Shown in pieces: positions 30,643 through 42,787 of a DNA stretch of 64,000 bases. Origin of the DNA: Siphlonurus alternatus. Its lineage: Eukaryota; Arthropoda; Insecta; Ephemeroptera; Siphlonuridae. The stretch covers positions 16,799,707-16,863,706 of the forward strand of contig OX463787.1 of NCBI GenBank assembly GCA_949825025.1. Reading direction: 5' to 3'. Each line of letters opens with the position of its first letter. Positions within the stretch are counted from its first letter, which is position 1. The position numbers and the translations under genes were made by a program. Under the pieces are notes generated by a model. It was not told the origin of the DNA and searched no databases. It was given only the letters and a program-made list of their open reading frames with translations.

Positions 30643-33600
30643 TCATGCGAAGGTCCCCTCACAGATGTACCGGAAACTGGTTGTACACGGGTGGTCGCAC
30701 CACACTCCAATGCTGACGTCATCAGCACAGTAGGTCATACAGTTCTCCGAAGCTCCTCCGTCATTCTCCTCAGGGTGAAAGTTGGTGTAGTTGAGAGGTC
30801 GTCCCGTGGCGCTCCAATGCCAGAGACCTTCACTTTCTTCATCGGTGCCTCCGAGCCACGCGTCCCCCCCTGTGTAACATTGAGGTTACTATTAGATGGC
30901 GCGAGGTACCAGGTTTTCCTACCCCAGTTGAAAAATTACGTCTTCAACTCATCATTTACACGTCTAAACGCAATCTTTTTACCTGTACAACACGTCTTAA
31001 TATTCTTCATTTAAAGTGAGGATGAAATGAAAACAATATAATATTTCTAATATTTTATGTTCAAGAACAGGAAAAAAGATGTAATCTCGTCTTTTCCCCT
31101 CCTTTTTTCTATATAAGAGGACAAAAGACGAGAGGAGAGCTTTATCGGAAGAAAATATGAAATTTATTTTAACTGGGGTATGTCATAATATTTAAGTGCT
31201 TTCAAGAACTATAAAAGGGTCCTTCCAAGGTACCACGAAAATACATCTCTAGTGATTAGCTGCTAGGCTTATTACACGATCACTCCCCCCCAAATTTTGA
31301 ACCATATATGCACCAGTTCACAGTTTGCTGCTCTCTTATCAACGACTCGACAATTCACAATTAAGTTTTCAGTGAATTCAGTGTTATGTTATAACAACTT
31401 ATAATAAAGGAAAACGAAGTACCTCGCACTTTACGAAAGTTCTTAACCAATAACTATATATTTTTATTTGAATGTACTACTGTTAATGTAATGTAACTAC
31501 TATAGTACGTATTTATTGTACTAAAATACAAAGTCTTGTGCTCGTTGTTAGTAAACAAAGTATTGTTGTGTAATGTCTATCGCGTGAAAGGAAAAACATG
31601 GGACAGTTGTTGATTTACATTTTAACTTATGGAAAATGACCGTTAATTATGAAGTTGAAACGGTTAACTAGCGCCAACAATGCCATTACGTTCTCTGCTC
31701 TGGTGGCAAAATTAGGCACTACGTTGTCCCATGTTTAACAAATGAAAAAGGCTTCATGCGACAGACATTATAAAAAAAAATTTTAATACAAATATTGCGA
31801 GTAGAAGACTTTGCTAAAATATTGAATAGATATCGACCTCATTTTTTTTTAGTTCTTTTTGTGACGTCATGAGACGCCGCTCCTTAAGAAAAAGATATGA
31901 CCTTCCGCCGCGCTACGTCACAAAAAGGACTTTCAATAATTTTTAAAAAATACTTCCCGGGCTCTAAAAAATCTGAAAAAAATCAGGGTAGCACGCTCTA
32001 TCCATTTCTGCAATAAAAAAATTGAGGTCAATACTCCATTGAGTATATATTTTTAATTCATAATTTTGTTATACACACATATTATATATTGATTAATCGC
32101 CACTTGTTTCTCTGACATGTTTCCTTGCAGTACAACTTACGAACAGTTCCGAACCAGTAGTCATGCACCAGTCGGTTCTCCTCTTGCGTTTCCAGGGTGA
32201 CCAACTCGAGGCCGTGGGAGTGACAAAATTTCAGGGCGTCGTGCCAGGACAACTGTGGCTAATTATGAAATAAAAAAAATATTAGTACTGATTTATAATA
32301 CGTTGTCTAGTGTCTTTAAAAGAAATCTTTAAATTATGACATAATTAAATACTTTTAAGGGTAAGATAACGCCACCAACGTTAAAAAAAAATCCCTCTCA
32401 AAAAAATTATGAAAAAAATATTAAATTGTTCTCCTCTACACCCCCTATCAGTAGCTAAAATATCAGGTATACAAATTCGAACTAGTTTTTTAGTTATGAA
32501 TTTTTAAAGTCGACTAATTTAACATGGAGAAATGGAACTTCCATGTTAAATTAGTCAACTTTAAAAATTCATAATTCAAAAACAAGATCGAATTTGTATA
32601 CCTGATATTTTACCTACTGATAGGGGGTGTAGAGGAGAACATTTTAATTTTTTTCATAATTTTTGTGTGAGGGATTTTTTTTAAACATTGGTGTCATTAT
32701 CTTACCCTTAATGGTTTTCAAAAGAATATTTAAACACTAATTAATGGACAACCTGCATGATTTTTTTTATTATTTTAAAAGAGAATATAGGATTCCAAAT
32801 AATTATGTAATTATATTACTATGACTTTGTTAGTTTTTTTAGTCACGGAATTATTTTGAAAAATTATGAAAATTCTATAAGTTATGTTGTACACGTACCT
32901 CCTGGATGCTAAATAAAAATGATAAGACCTAGACGCCCATTGACACCTCCAGGGGGCGTGGCCGCACTTTCAATAAATGTTTGAAAATAGATCCTGGACT
33001 AAAAAAAAAAAAAAAAAAAAAAAAAATGAAAAAATTCAGAGTATCTTAAATTTAGCACCCTGTTTTCATTTATCTTCTTTAATAAAAAAATTCATACATC
33101 TAGGTTGTCTATTATCTAATTTGAATTAATTCATTCAATCAATTTATTTCAAACTAAATTAAATAGTTGAGTAATAAGTTGGTATCAGCCTCCATATTCT
33201 GTGCTTTAATGATCGTCAATCAAACCTGGTAATTAGATTTATCATCTAAACTCAATTTCTTTGTTCACTTTGGTCACGTGACCTCACCTCGTTCCTGCTG
33301 AAGAAATAAAACTTCGCTCCAAGTTGCACCATCTGCAGCTCTGCGACTGTCAACAACACACAATGTTAGTGGGGGGAGGTACAGTCATTAGCAAATAAAT
33401 TGGAACAACAATGGTCATTAGTTGTCACGCTACAAAGTTGAATGGAAAAGCTACACATAAAATTTATTGCGGATAGAGGGTGCACAATTATGCTACTTTG
33501 AATTTTTTTTTTCGGATTTTTTTTAGTCCTGGAACTATTTTTAAATAATTATTTAAAATTCTACAAGTTCTGCTGGCCTCCCTGAATCCTTAATAAAAAC

Positions 33601-36040
33601 AATAGGGCCTAAGCACCTCCAGGAGAGGTGTAGCTGCATTTTTTAAAAAATGGTTGGAATCCTGGATCACAAAAAATCTAAAATCAGTGTAGTATAATTT
33701 TAATCCCTCAAATTCTTTTTGCAAAATTCTTTTTGCACCTTACAAAATTACAGATTTGTCGTCCTTTTAATCTTTAAATGAATAATTGCACTTTTAGAAA
33801 CTCAGTCTGGAGGAATTAATTGGTGTCCAAGTCCGTGCACAATTGTTATTTTGAAATGATAGGCATCACCATAAATAAATATATGATTGAGGATACGGTA
33901 TGAATTTACTAGCCAAGTAATAATTATAATGATTATATTAAAATGAATAATTTTTCATTCAAATTTTCCTTGCAAGAAAATTGTTTCTTAATACAAACAA
34001 ATTAATTTATAGTCTTCTTGAAAAATTAAGTAACTTACTTGTTTTTAAATTTTTCCACTTAGTTATTGCATTAAGCTGAAACAAATGTTTACATGATCAG
34101 GAATTTTGCATTTCGTTTTAATATATTCCCTAGTTGAAAAATTACATCTTCAACTCATCCTTTACACATCTAAACCTAATCTTTTTACCTCTAGAACACA
34201 TCTTATTTTCTCTTCATTCAAAGTAAGGATGAAATGGAGTCAATATTTCTAACATTTTATGCTCAAAAAGAGATAGAAAAAGACGTGATCTAATTTTTTT
34301 CCTCTCTAAAATGGTGTAAAATGAGAGGAAATTAGAAGAGAAGATAGCTTAATAGCGAATAAAAGATGAAATTTGTTTCAATCCAGCAGGAATTTTTAAG
34401 AAGAGAAAGTATTTTACTAAAAAGCTATTTATAGTTCTAAATTGGGACACTCAAAAAGAATTAAAATTATATATCAACTGAAAAATTGGTTTGAGTAAAA
34501 TAGTATAATAATAATATCAATCATACAACACCATATTTAATTAATTTAAATTTATTCCCAATATTTAGGTATTGAATCCCACGTGATTAAATACTCACGT
34601 TTTTCTCCAGATTTTGGACTTTTGTTGCAACTTCATCGAGCTTTGTGCTTGCACCTTGGGTCGTCTCTTTGTGTTCTTCTAAACTCTGCAAGGCAAATGG
34701 TCAATATATAATATTATTTTTATTCAAAATTATATGCAATATTAAAGGTGTACCAAAGTGCTGAATACATTTTTTTTTTTTTACATATTCGGGTACCTAA
34801 GAATTATTTTGGTATCCCTGTGGCTCAATAATTCTTAGGTACCCGAATATGTTAAAAAAAAATGTATTCAAGCCTTTAAGTAGCTGATAAGATTCCAGCA
34901 AAGCTGAAACTGCACGTGCTCGTGAATTTTAATATTGAAGAAAAAGGCTACTAAAAAATGGTAATTTTATTTTTAATTTGTATCCATTTAATTTCAATGC
35001 CATGTACAACAATTTGTGGAGTATGGAGGTATTGTCTTACCTTCTGTGTTGTTAAATTTTCGATTTGAAGTTGCAGTTGCGCCTGACTGTTCTTCAAATT
35101 TGAAGTTTCGTTCTGAAGAATCTCAATCGTCTTAACATTTGTGTGAATCCTGGAAAAAATAATCAATTTAACAAATTTTCTTTAAAGGATATAATTATAA
35201 TGAAACAAGATTCATTGACATTATTTGCAAACAAAAATATGAACCACCTATAGCTTTAAATTTATTGGTGAATATTGTTAGATATAATGGAGTATTAATA
35301 TCCCAATTTTGTATTGAATAGAGTGCAAAGGTATCTCATTTTTTTCACATCATTTAGAGTTAGGGGCCGGAAATTATTGCTAAAAAGTTTTGGCGAGGTC
35401 GGGTTTGAACTAACCCAACGCGTCTTTTAGGTCCTATCTTTTTAATAAAAGAGGCGTCACTTTCTCTGTACTTTTAATAATATTTAAAAATAATTTCTGA
35501 ACTCTAAAAAATATGAAAAAAATTGGGCTATTGCATAATTTTGCATCCTCTATCCATTTCTGCAATAAAAAAATTTAAGGTCGATATTCCACTGCTTAAT
35601 GTAATGTTATTTGCTTTAAAAAAATATCCACTTGGATTTTTGAGGCTAGGTAATAATACTTCTTCTAAAAAATTAACCGAAATGACGATATTTCCGTGAA
35701 ATTTCAGGATGTATTTATCACACTCTCAATACTGATTTAAATTTAATGAACTGTACGGTACATGTACGGTACATCTTCACTTACATTAGTTGTAATTCCT
35801 CAGTTTTCATGACGCAAGTGTCTACCGAGTAACTGCCAGTATCCTGGTGATCAAATTAAAATAAAAATTGTTATGTAAAATTTGATATCTCTGATTTAAC
35901 ATTGATCTGACCTTCAAAATTGGGAGTTCATTGTCCTTCAGCCAGCCTTTTGGTGTCCAGTCTTGTGACGTCACAGGATTCAATGAGGTCATTAGGATAA
36001 AAAAGACGAGCGATAAAAAGGGGCGTGACCGTGCCATCAT
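30643..36040 (-). CDS. CTL3: secreted C-type lectin with coiled-coil neck (8 exons, 274 aa)
   Basis: Exons, 5' to 3': 36040-35912, 35843-35785, 35149-35041, 34685-34599, 34075-34039, 33346-33288, 32258-32141 and 30869-30643 (825 nt, TGA stop), all GT-AG with matching phases. Residues 1-26 are a signal peptide (FLSLVFFILMTSLNPV). Residues about 60-150 (exons 2-5) are a heptad-like helix (KTIEILQNETSNLKNSQAQL), a likely oligomerising neck as in collectin-type lectins. Residues about 148-274 are the lectin domain: FYFFSRNEPQLSWHDALKFC, LVTLETQEEN, DAWLGGTDEESEGLWHWSA, NYTNFHPEENDGG, ENCMTYC, WCDHPC and FRYICE. This is closer to a classical C-type lectin than its neighbours, but the EPN/QPD triplet is replaced by PEEND. 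An acceptor-like TTATTTGCAG upstream of the ATG suggests a separate noncoding first exon. Confidence 0.9.
30917..31184. mobile_element. F7 element in CTL3 intron 7
   Basis: CCCCAGTTGAAAAATTACGT on the left and GAAATTTATTTTAACTGGGG on the right, near-perfect terminal inverted repeats. Interior purine-rich strand as in other copies. Confidence 0.7.
31573..31771. mobile_element. Foldback element, ACATGGGACA type
   Basis: TGTCTATCGCGTGAAAGG and AAACATGGGACAGTTGTTGA on the left pair with TTGTCCCATGTTTAACAAAT and GCGACAGACATTAT on the right. Single copy; in CTL3 intron 7. Confidence 0.5.
31824..32038. mobile_element. P1 foldback element, internally deleted copy
   Basis: ATATCGACCTCATTTTTTTT is followed directly by AGTTCTTTTTGTGACGTCAT, so most of the left arm is gone. 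The right arm and the terminus TTGAGGTCAATACTCCA are intact. Confidence 0.8.
32359..32707. mobile_element. P5 TTAA-flanked foldback element, copy 2
   Basis: TTAA at 32355-32358 and 32708-32711; termini GGGTAAGATAACGCCACCAA and complement. In CTL3 intron 6. Confidence 0.9.
32742..33113. mobile_element. P3 foldback element, diverged copy
   Basis: TAATGGACAACCTGCATGA to CATCTAGGTTGTCTATTA. The loop keeps GACACCTCCAGGGGGCGTGG. A poly-A run sits in the right arm near 33001-33026. In CTL3 intron 6. Confidence 0.65.
33440..33768. mobile_element. P3-like foldback, decayed copy
   Basis: GCTACACATAAAATTTATTG and GCGGATAGAGGGTGCAC on the left; the right end is near CAGATTTGTCGTCC. The loop reads AGCACCTCCAGGAGAGGTGT. 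In CTL3 intron 5. Confidence 0.5.
34127..34384. mobile_element. F7 element in CTL3 intron 4
   Basis: TTCCCTAGTTGAAAAATTAC on the left, GATGAAATTTGTTTCAATCC on the right; interior CCTCTCTAAAATGGTGTAAA. Confidence 0.65.
34743..34880. mobile_element. Short foldback element, CATATTCGGGTACCTAAGAA type
   Basis: TTTACATATTCGGGTACCTA / TAGGTACCCGAATATGTTAA around ATTTTGGTATCCCTGTGG. In CTL3 intron 3. Confidence 0.7.
35287..35602. mobile_element. P1/P3-related foldback, decayed copy
   Basis: GGAGTATTAATATCCCAATT on the left; CATTTCTGCAATAAAAAAAT and AGGTCGATATTCCA on the right. The interior resembles P1 at the ends and carries CTATCTTTTTAATAAAAGAG in the loop. In CTL3 intron 2. Confidence 0.5.
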
Positions 36041-37240
36041 TGTAGTTTTTTCTGCAAATAAGCTTGCATTTTAGAACTGTACATTATAATATATAATTAT
36101 AATATAAATTATAATAATTAGATAATGTTTCTCGTGGTACATTAATAGATAGTAAAATTAACTATAATTAATCGATGGACATTTCATTTCTGATAGTGTC
36201 TTGGCATTCTCTCTCTTCATCAGTGTTTATTTGAGTATAAAAGGCTATTTTTCGAAATAAATTCTAAAATTTTGTTGTCAATTGTTAATAATTTTTTAAG
36301 ATACTCAAAATTAAAATTGTATTGTATATATCTGCTATATCATATATAATTATCATGCAACCATGCATACATCAATATTGTATTTATCAGAAGAAATTTA
36401 AGTAAAATATTAGTTGTCAATGTTATCATAAATTAATATTTGGGGGAAAAAAAACTCCATTTCGCCTGGCATCTAGGCAACTTTCACAGCACCAAAACTC
36501 AGAAAGTTTAATTGCTCGTAGAATTGGATTGTTATTAATTAATTACATTAATTATTTCCATAAACTAACAGTAAGCAGAGAAAATTGATAATTCTGTATT
36601 TTAAATTTCTTTTGCCGTTGAATATTAAACTTACATACCCTTAAAAAAAATATATTAACTATCGAGTTAAACGTATTATAAGTTATAAAAATTCAAAAGC
36701 AAATGATTTAGTTTTAACTTAATTTTTTATTTATGGATCCAATTATCTTTCAAATATTAAAATATTTCTTTCTAATGGACGTAACAAGCGAGGGAAAAAA
36801 AACGGCATTCAAGTAAAATTATAAAAAAAATAAAATAATCAGATTAAAAAAAATACACAAAATGTAATAATTATGATTTATATGAATATGTTCAATTAAA
36901 AAAGTGACGATTATTTTGATAAACAAGTTTGAACTTGTGCTATTTACAAAACAAATAAATGAAACAAAGACTATTTCTCTACCTCCAAACTACACCAAGT
37001 ACAAATCAATGGAGTACAAGTTGTAAGACTGACCTTCACTGGCCGTGGCTGCGAAGTGACGATCTGTTTCTTTGCATACTTCGCTACACACACAAAAAAA
37101 TCCGCAAGTTTAGATAACATTTGACCTGCATGTTTTTTTGAGCTAACTATTTTTTGCTAATTTTATCTCATTAAGTATAATTGCAGAAGATTGATTGATG
37201 TTACAGGCCAAATATATGTCTCTTTATACGCAATTTTTAA
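36041..37240. other. AT-rich region upstream of CTL3
   Basis: Nothing recognised beyond the candidate acceptor near 36051 for a noncoding CTL3 first exon. Confidence 0.4.
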
Positions 37241-37640
37241 CTAAAATACCCTGGGCCTGCTGAGACTTCTCCTGGAGATGTAAGGTGAAGGTAATGGGAA
37301 AAACAAAAAATGTCTGCCTTGCGAAGGGACGACTGCAGGCTCGGACTGGCCATTAGAGTTAGTGAGTGATCGCTCAGTAGGCCCTCTTGGCTGGGACACC
37401 CCTACAACGTTAAAAGTAGGCCCCCAAGGGTCAAGTAGGTTCTTGATATTGGCGATATTGGCTTGTACTCCTGTTTGCTCAGTAGACTCTTTGAGTCCAG
37501 TCCGACCATGGACGATTGGGAAGGCCATCGACCCCCCCAAGAGGGCGAAAGTTAAAGAGAAGATTATGGAATTGTAACGTGGCCTGAAGTGGGGGCGTAC
37601 ACAAGGGATGTGTGTATAAATATATTTATAAATATAATAT
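37241..37640. other. GC-richer block of unknown origin
   Basis: Less AT-rich than its surroundings, with open frames on both strands (for example 37362-37577 and 37540-37241) that have no recognisable domain. The phrase GCAGGCTCGGACTGGCC recurs as CCAGGCTCGGACTGGAA near 52207, so this is probably a decayed dispersed repeat rather than a gene. Confidence 0.4.
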
Positions 37641-37829
37641 GTGTTATATCAGTTAGAGTTTAAATTTTTTCTTAGGCTCATTTTAGATTTGCCTATAACC
37701 TAATCTTTTTAGGCCTTTTTTTTACATATTTTTTACTCAGAAATGATGCAAAATAGGAGGAAAAATGATGAGGAAAGACATTATAAGTCAATAAAATGTT
37801 AAAAATATTTCAATTCGGGTATATAATAA

Positions 37830-38013
37830 GTAAAGGAGGGCACAAAGCAATTTAAACCCTATACACCTTAGCCTCGATTTTTATCCCTGGTGCTAAACAT
37901 GGTGCTAAACTAGGAGCTTAACTGCTTAACATATTAAGCACCTAGTTTAATTAGCACCAGGGATAAAAATCGAAACTAAAGTGAGGGTTAAAATGCTTTG
38001 TGAATACCTCCCA
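37830..38013. mobile_element. Short foldback element, GGGCATTCACAAAGC type, diverged copy
   Basis: GAGGGCACAAAGCAATTTAA and TTAAAATGCTTTGTGAATAC; inner GGTGCTAAACATGGTGCTAA / AGTTTAATTAGCACCAGGG. Downstream of CTL4. Confidence 0.6.
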
Positions 38014-38182
38014 AACACATTACGTAATAAAAGTGTAAAAAATATTAAATGGGTTAATCCTCCCTCCTTTTCATTGGTCAAATAAAAAATTACTTTGTGG
38101 TAATGCTGGGTTAATATATTTATCATTTATTTAAATATGTGAAGGATAAACAATATCAGATATGTATCGTATTTATTACAAC

Positions 38183-40357
38183 TCACTCACAAATGACATG
38201 CGATCTATCGGCAGTGGCACACAACTCATCGTGCCAATTTTCATGACCGAGAATTGGCCACAACATCACACACGTGTTCTCGCTTGAGACGATGTTCGGT
38301 TGAGTTTCATACCACGCAGTGTACGTGAAACTTTCCCCCAGTCCGGTCCAAATCCAAGAGTCAGCCACTTTGACCCCCGAGGTCCAGTATTGGGCGCTGA
38401 TGACTGGAAAACAAAGTACAGTTAATAATTTGTAATTTATAAGCAAGCCATGTACAAAATTTATTTGTTATTAAAAATAAAAAAATAGTTAGATTAACAT
38501 TTAATTTTAAGGATGAATCTCAGTAGGTTGATATCTCGCAATCGTAGCGCCTGAATGCAACAAGACTTACAGGGTACTTAGAACTTTCTATCAATAGGTG
38601 GCATACAAATTTTGAAGCGAATCTGTCTTATCAGTTTTGTGAAAATTGAGGTAGAAGTTTAACATTGGCCTTATGGACGAAAACCAGAAATGGAGCTCTT
38701 GTATAAGAAAACTGCAAGACTGAATTTGCTCAAACCATAAGCGATTAAGTTTAATTAATTGAGATTAATCGTTAAGCAAAAATGAGGAAAACAAAACAAA
38801 ATATAAAAATAAAAACGTTAAACGACAGCAAAAGGAAATTAATACAAAGGCATGTAAATTTACTTAAACTCAAGCTTTTTTGTATAAGTTTTCTAATCAA
38901 TTTTTTCAATATAATTTTACTGTCAATCGATCCTATATTTAGTCAAGATCAGTGATCAGTTTAATATACGGTCTTTGATATTTAGTGGCATTTTATTCTA
39001 AATATACATCAAAGTCTTACAATTTAAGTTTAGGTAATCGACGATCAGGTTGTTTTTCTGTTGATTTTCCAAGCTCACAAGTTTCATGTCCAGAACGTTA
39101 CATAATTCTGTAGCCTCTAGCCACGGCATCTGAAACATTAATTAAGTTATATTATAACATACAATTACATATAATAATATATTATATAAAAAATTATTGG
39201 TTAATAATTGAATTACACATGAAGAAAGAAAATAAAAAACTTCATAATATTTTATTGTTCATTGGGGGCTCGTGGGAGGGGGGGGGGAGTAAGGAGTGTG
39301 CGCGAACTTGCAGAGATGAAACCAGAAGCTTGTAAAATTTCAATACAATTCAGTATTCTTAACATACATTAATTTTAAATGCGTAACAAAAATAATAAAG
39401 TAAAATGTTGAAAGTTTCTAAAACGTATTGTTGGTGTTCTTGCTTGGGTCTTTGCTAGCACCCATGGCATCTATCATTAAATATTGATATTGTATATTAT
39501 TAAATAATTTTATGTATGTAATATATATATAAATATTCTCTTATTAAATAATTATGTATTAAACCAAATAACAATTTGAATATCTAGATAAGAGTACAAC
39601 AGTAATTTTGTTATACTCACAGTAATTACAGCATCGATATAATAATTGTCTCCACTTATATTGTGAAAGCCAGCTGGCAATATCAAACTTGAGCCTGCAA
39701 GTAAAATAATTCAATTAAAATTATCGGAATCCGAATAATAATACAGAAAAATTGTGCAAAATTGTTTGAAAATATTTTTTGGTTCAAATTTCGATTAGAA
39801 TTAACAAGAACTTTTTTCCCACAACCTTACCAAAGATAGTGAGGAGGGGATTAAATAAAAGTTAAATATATATAAATATTATGTTTCTCAGCTCAAATTG
39901 AATTAAGTCCTTTTCATAACTATTTTAGTTTACATTTTGTTTATATATGTTAACTTACAAAAAAGATATAAACAAACTTTTTTTCAGATTTTACTGTAGA
40001 AAAAAAGTTATATTTTATATAAAAATGTTTCAGATTTTTCTTAATTTTTAAGAAAGAACAACATAGTATTTAGGAGTACATATAAATATAGCAAATACAT
40101 GACCAAAATATGTCAATTGCCCCAAAGTACCAACAAATCAATCAATAAAAAGTAAATAAATTTCAATTATATTTACAGATAATTTCATAATTTTATACTA
40201 AATAAAAATAAGCATTAAAAATTGTACGTGCATTAGTTGATGAATATGTTATTGATAACAAAAAAACAGTAACTTGTGAATAAAAAACTAATGTAATATT
40301 ACCTAGATGAAACGATGTAGCAATTAATAAGATGACAATTACAGCATGTTGTCCCAT
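38183..40357 (-). CDS. CTL4: compact secreted C-type lectin-like protein (4 exons, 152 aa)
   Basis: Exons, 5' to 3': 40357-40303, 39694-39621, 39129-39021 and 38403-38183 (459 nt, TGA stop). Exon lengths 74, 109 and 221 match CTL1 or CTL2, and phases agree, but the linker exon (64-67 nt) between signal peptide and domain is missing. Residues 1-18 form the signal peptide (MGQHAVIVILLIATSFHL). The domain shows GFHNISGDNYYIDAV, WLEATELCN, LVSLENQQ, AQYWTSGVKVADSWIWTGLG, SFTYTAWYETQP, ENTCVMLW, NWHDELC and HVICE. WHDE replaces the WND motif. It is the first lectin transcribed away from the BTB array. Likely secreted recognition protein; ligand unknown. Confidence 0.9.
39695..40302. other. CTL4 intron 1; repeat fragment only
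   Basis: Contains ATACATGACCAAAATATGTC near 40093 followed by GCCCCAAAGTACCAACAAAT, the repeat into which the P3 at 11847 is inserted. Confidence 0.45.
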
Positions 40358-40635
40358 TTTGACAAATTTCAACTGATGCTTGTCTTCAAATTATTTTGAT
40401 TAGGAGCACAAAAGTATCTTATCTCATAAAGCACTCGAGTATTCTTTATGTTGTTTACTCAAAATCTATAAATAACAATGTGATAACGTTTTGAATTGGA
40501 GTTAATTTTATGGACGAGCTCAAGAACTGTTTACTGGGAGCTTTTCAAACAGGCATGCAGCATATTTTTTCCCGCCAAAGCGACACCATGTCGGATCCCA
40601 AAAGATCCCCTGGTACGTCAAAACATCGACTTTAA

Positions 40636-41045
40636 GGGCATTGGGTGTAGCACCGGTAGTTGGCAACACTGACGTATCTTCACCATGTTAATTTTTGATC
40701 ATTGCTCCTCGGAGTAATTTTTATGCTAGAGCTAAGCTGATTGCTGTAGTATCAAGATAATTAGTAGCCCAAGTGCACAATTTGGCTAAATAAAGCCTGA
40801 TTTAAAGAAAAGTATTTTTTTTATATTTTAGAAAAATGCATGTAAATTTAAAAAATTATTTAAAAATACTTTGTTTTAAATCAGGCTTTATTTAGCCAAA
40901 TTGTGCACTTGGGCTTCTAATTATCTTGATACTACAGCAATCAGCTTAGCTCTAGTATAAAAATTACTTCGAGGAGCAATGATCAAAAATTAACATGGTG
41001 AAGATACGTCAGTGTTGCCAACTACCGGTGCTACACCCAATGCCC
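40636..41045. mobile_element. P4 TTAA-flanked foldback element, copy 3
   Basis: TTAA at 40632-40635 and 41046-41049; 410 bp, identical in length to copy 1. About 280 bp upstream of the CTL4 start codon, so it could lie in its promoter region. Confidence 0.9.
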
Positions 41046-41757
41046 TTAATAAGCGCATTTCATTGGCTATTCTAATTATTAAAGGTGCCGCTATCAAAGG
41101 TGTCCTTTTAACCGCCAGCGCCACGCTGTCAGATCTGTGACGTCCCCATATTATAGACCACCAGCTGCTCGAGCGTGTGGCTTATTTAACAGACCTTAAT
41201 TGACAATTTGTTGTCAATTTTCCACACCTTCTATAGAAAGAGAAATTTAACTTCCTACAGGTTTATCTCAACAGGAAAGATTACTACAAATTTATTTAAT
41301 ATTTGCAAAATAAATGTCATGGAGGTATACGTGTCTCAATGAATATTACTTTATCGGTCATTGCTAGATTTGTCAATAATTTAATGTGCTAAATTACATT
41401 TTAAGTACATTATCTGAACTGTTTTTATACTGTCTATATACATAAAAACAGTTATAAAGAAATTATTAATTTTGAGTCACTATTTAACTTTAAGGATGCA
41501 AATATAATGCTTTCATTATGTTCCTCAAACCTTGCTTTACTTTTAATAAATCTGATTTTTTCAACTAAATTGCCTATATATATACAATATTTTTCTTATA
41601 GCCTGCTCTTATTTTTAATTAATATACATATTAATTTAATTCTTTGAACTAATAAATTTTTCATTATTAAATTGCACGTACTTAAAATTTGTTGAATGCA
41701 GAACCAGAAATTAATTAAAACTGTTTAGTCAAGCCAGCAGCAATAAAAAGTCTATAA

Positions 41758-41855
41758 ATGTTTGTTCACACATGTTCCACTCGTATCGTCAAGTATTTCC
41801 CTCTCCAAGACAACAACGAAGCTCTGTGCTCCTCGATCACAGACCACCCAGCTTA
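41758..41855. repeat. Block duplicated upstream of BTB-A and BTB-C
   Basis: GTTCACACATGTTCCACTCG, ATTTCCCTCTCCAAGACAAC and GAAGCTCTGTGCTCCTCGA recur at 60710-60793 with few changes. The two copies lie about 0.95 and 2.3 kb upstream of the paralogous 5' exons, so they probably belong to the duplicated unit. Confidence 0.7.
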
Positions 41856-42045
41856 TCACACCCACTCATTGTTTTGATACAGAAAGTACACTGCGACGGC
41901 CGTTTGTCGGGCAGGGTTAGTGTCAGCTGTCAGGCTCGAAACACTGCACTGTATAGAGATAAGTACGTGTGTAATTGGAAGTACGGTGTATCACATGACC
42001 ACGCTTCTATGCCCCACTACTCTTCACTTACAATTCCCAAGTTTA

Positions 42046-42180
42046 AATAAATTTCATCTTTTATTCGCTATTAAGCTCTCTCCTCGTCTAATTTCCTTTT
42101 ATTTTACTCAATTTTAGTGGAAAAAAGAGAGAAAAAGTTGAGATTACGTATTTTTTCTTCTTCTTGAGCATACAATGATG
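42046..42180. mobile_element. F7 element fragment
   Basis: AATTTCATCTTTTATTCGCT, CCTCGTCTAATTTCC and TTCTTCTTGAGCATACAATG; truncated, then followed by part of a P6 right arm (about 42187-42270). Confidence 0.5.
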
Positions 42181-42373
42181 TTATTATAGGGTTAAAAAAA
42201 ATCTGAGAAAAGTTGACAATATACATTTCTTACAATATTCTATGTAAACATGCAATAATTTCATGAACGTTGTCCTGAGACAATTTCTTTGCCATATTTT
42301 TATATTATTATATAAAGATTGTTTGATAATCATTATAAATCATTATATACGTATATTAAATTTCTTCAAGAAA

Positions 42374-42780
42374 CTTTTTTTTATCTTTTTTTACAAGGAT
42401 ACTCCCCTAAGAGCTTACAGCTCGCGGCGGGGTAATGGGTAAAGATAAGGTTATAGGGAAAGGATGGTGGCCACGGCCGGTTAGCCGTCCCAGCATTCAC
42501 TGAGATGAGACTGAGGGAACCGTCAGAACCGTGGAAAACCTCAGTCAGGACGCCGGACACCTCTACTTTTTATCAATGAACCAAAGTGATGTCCAAAGCC
42601 TGGGGAAACACACACAAAAGTGCATCACTGCACTGGGTGGAAAGTGATATGAATTTACCCCAGGGAGCAGCGTAATTTTTACTTAAAACGGTCACCCATC
42701 CAAGTACTAACCACGTTTGATGTAGCCTGACTTCGGTGATCTAACGAGAACCGGTCAATGTACTGCGCCACGCTCGACCT
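42374..42780 (-). mobile_element. 5S-derived SINE, longest copy d
   Basis: Full-length on the minus strand: A-rich tail at 42374-42394, body, then the 5S-like head at about 42681-42760. Read on the minus strand the head gives TTAGATCACCGAAGTCAGGC and GTGGTTAGTACTTGGATGGG plus TGACCG, which is the internal control region of 5S rRNA. It ends about 8 bp from the first exon of BTB-A, head to head with it. Confidence 0.9.
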
Positions 42781-42787
42781 CTTAAAC

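Noticed and set aside
30691..31014. Plus-strand frame over the CTL3 last exon and an F7 element
   Set aside because: Crosses an exon-intron boundary of the real minus-strand gene and runs into a repeat.
37241..37577. Overlapping frames on both strands as a possible gene
   Set aside because: No splice sites, no domain, and part of the sequence recurs at 52.2 kb, which suggests a repeat.
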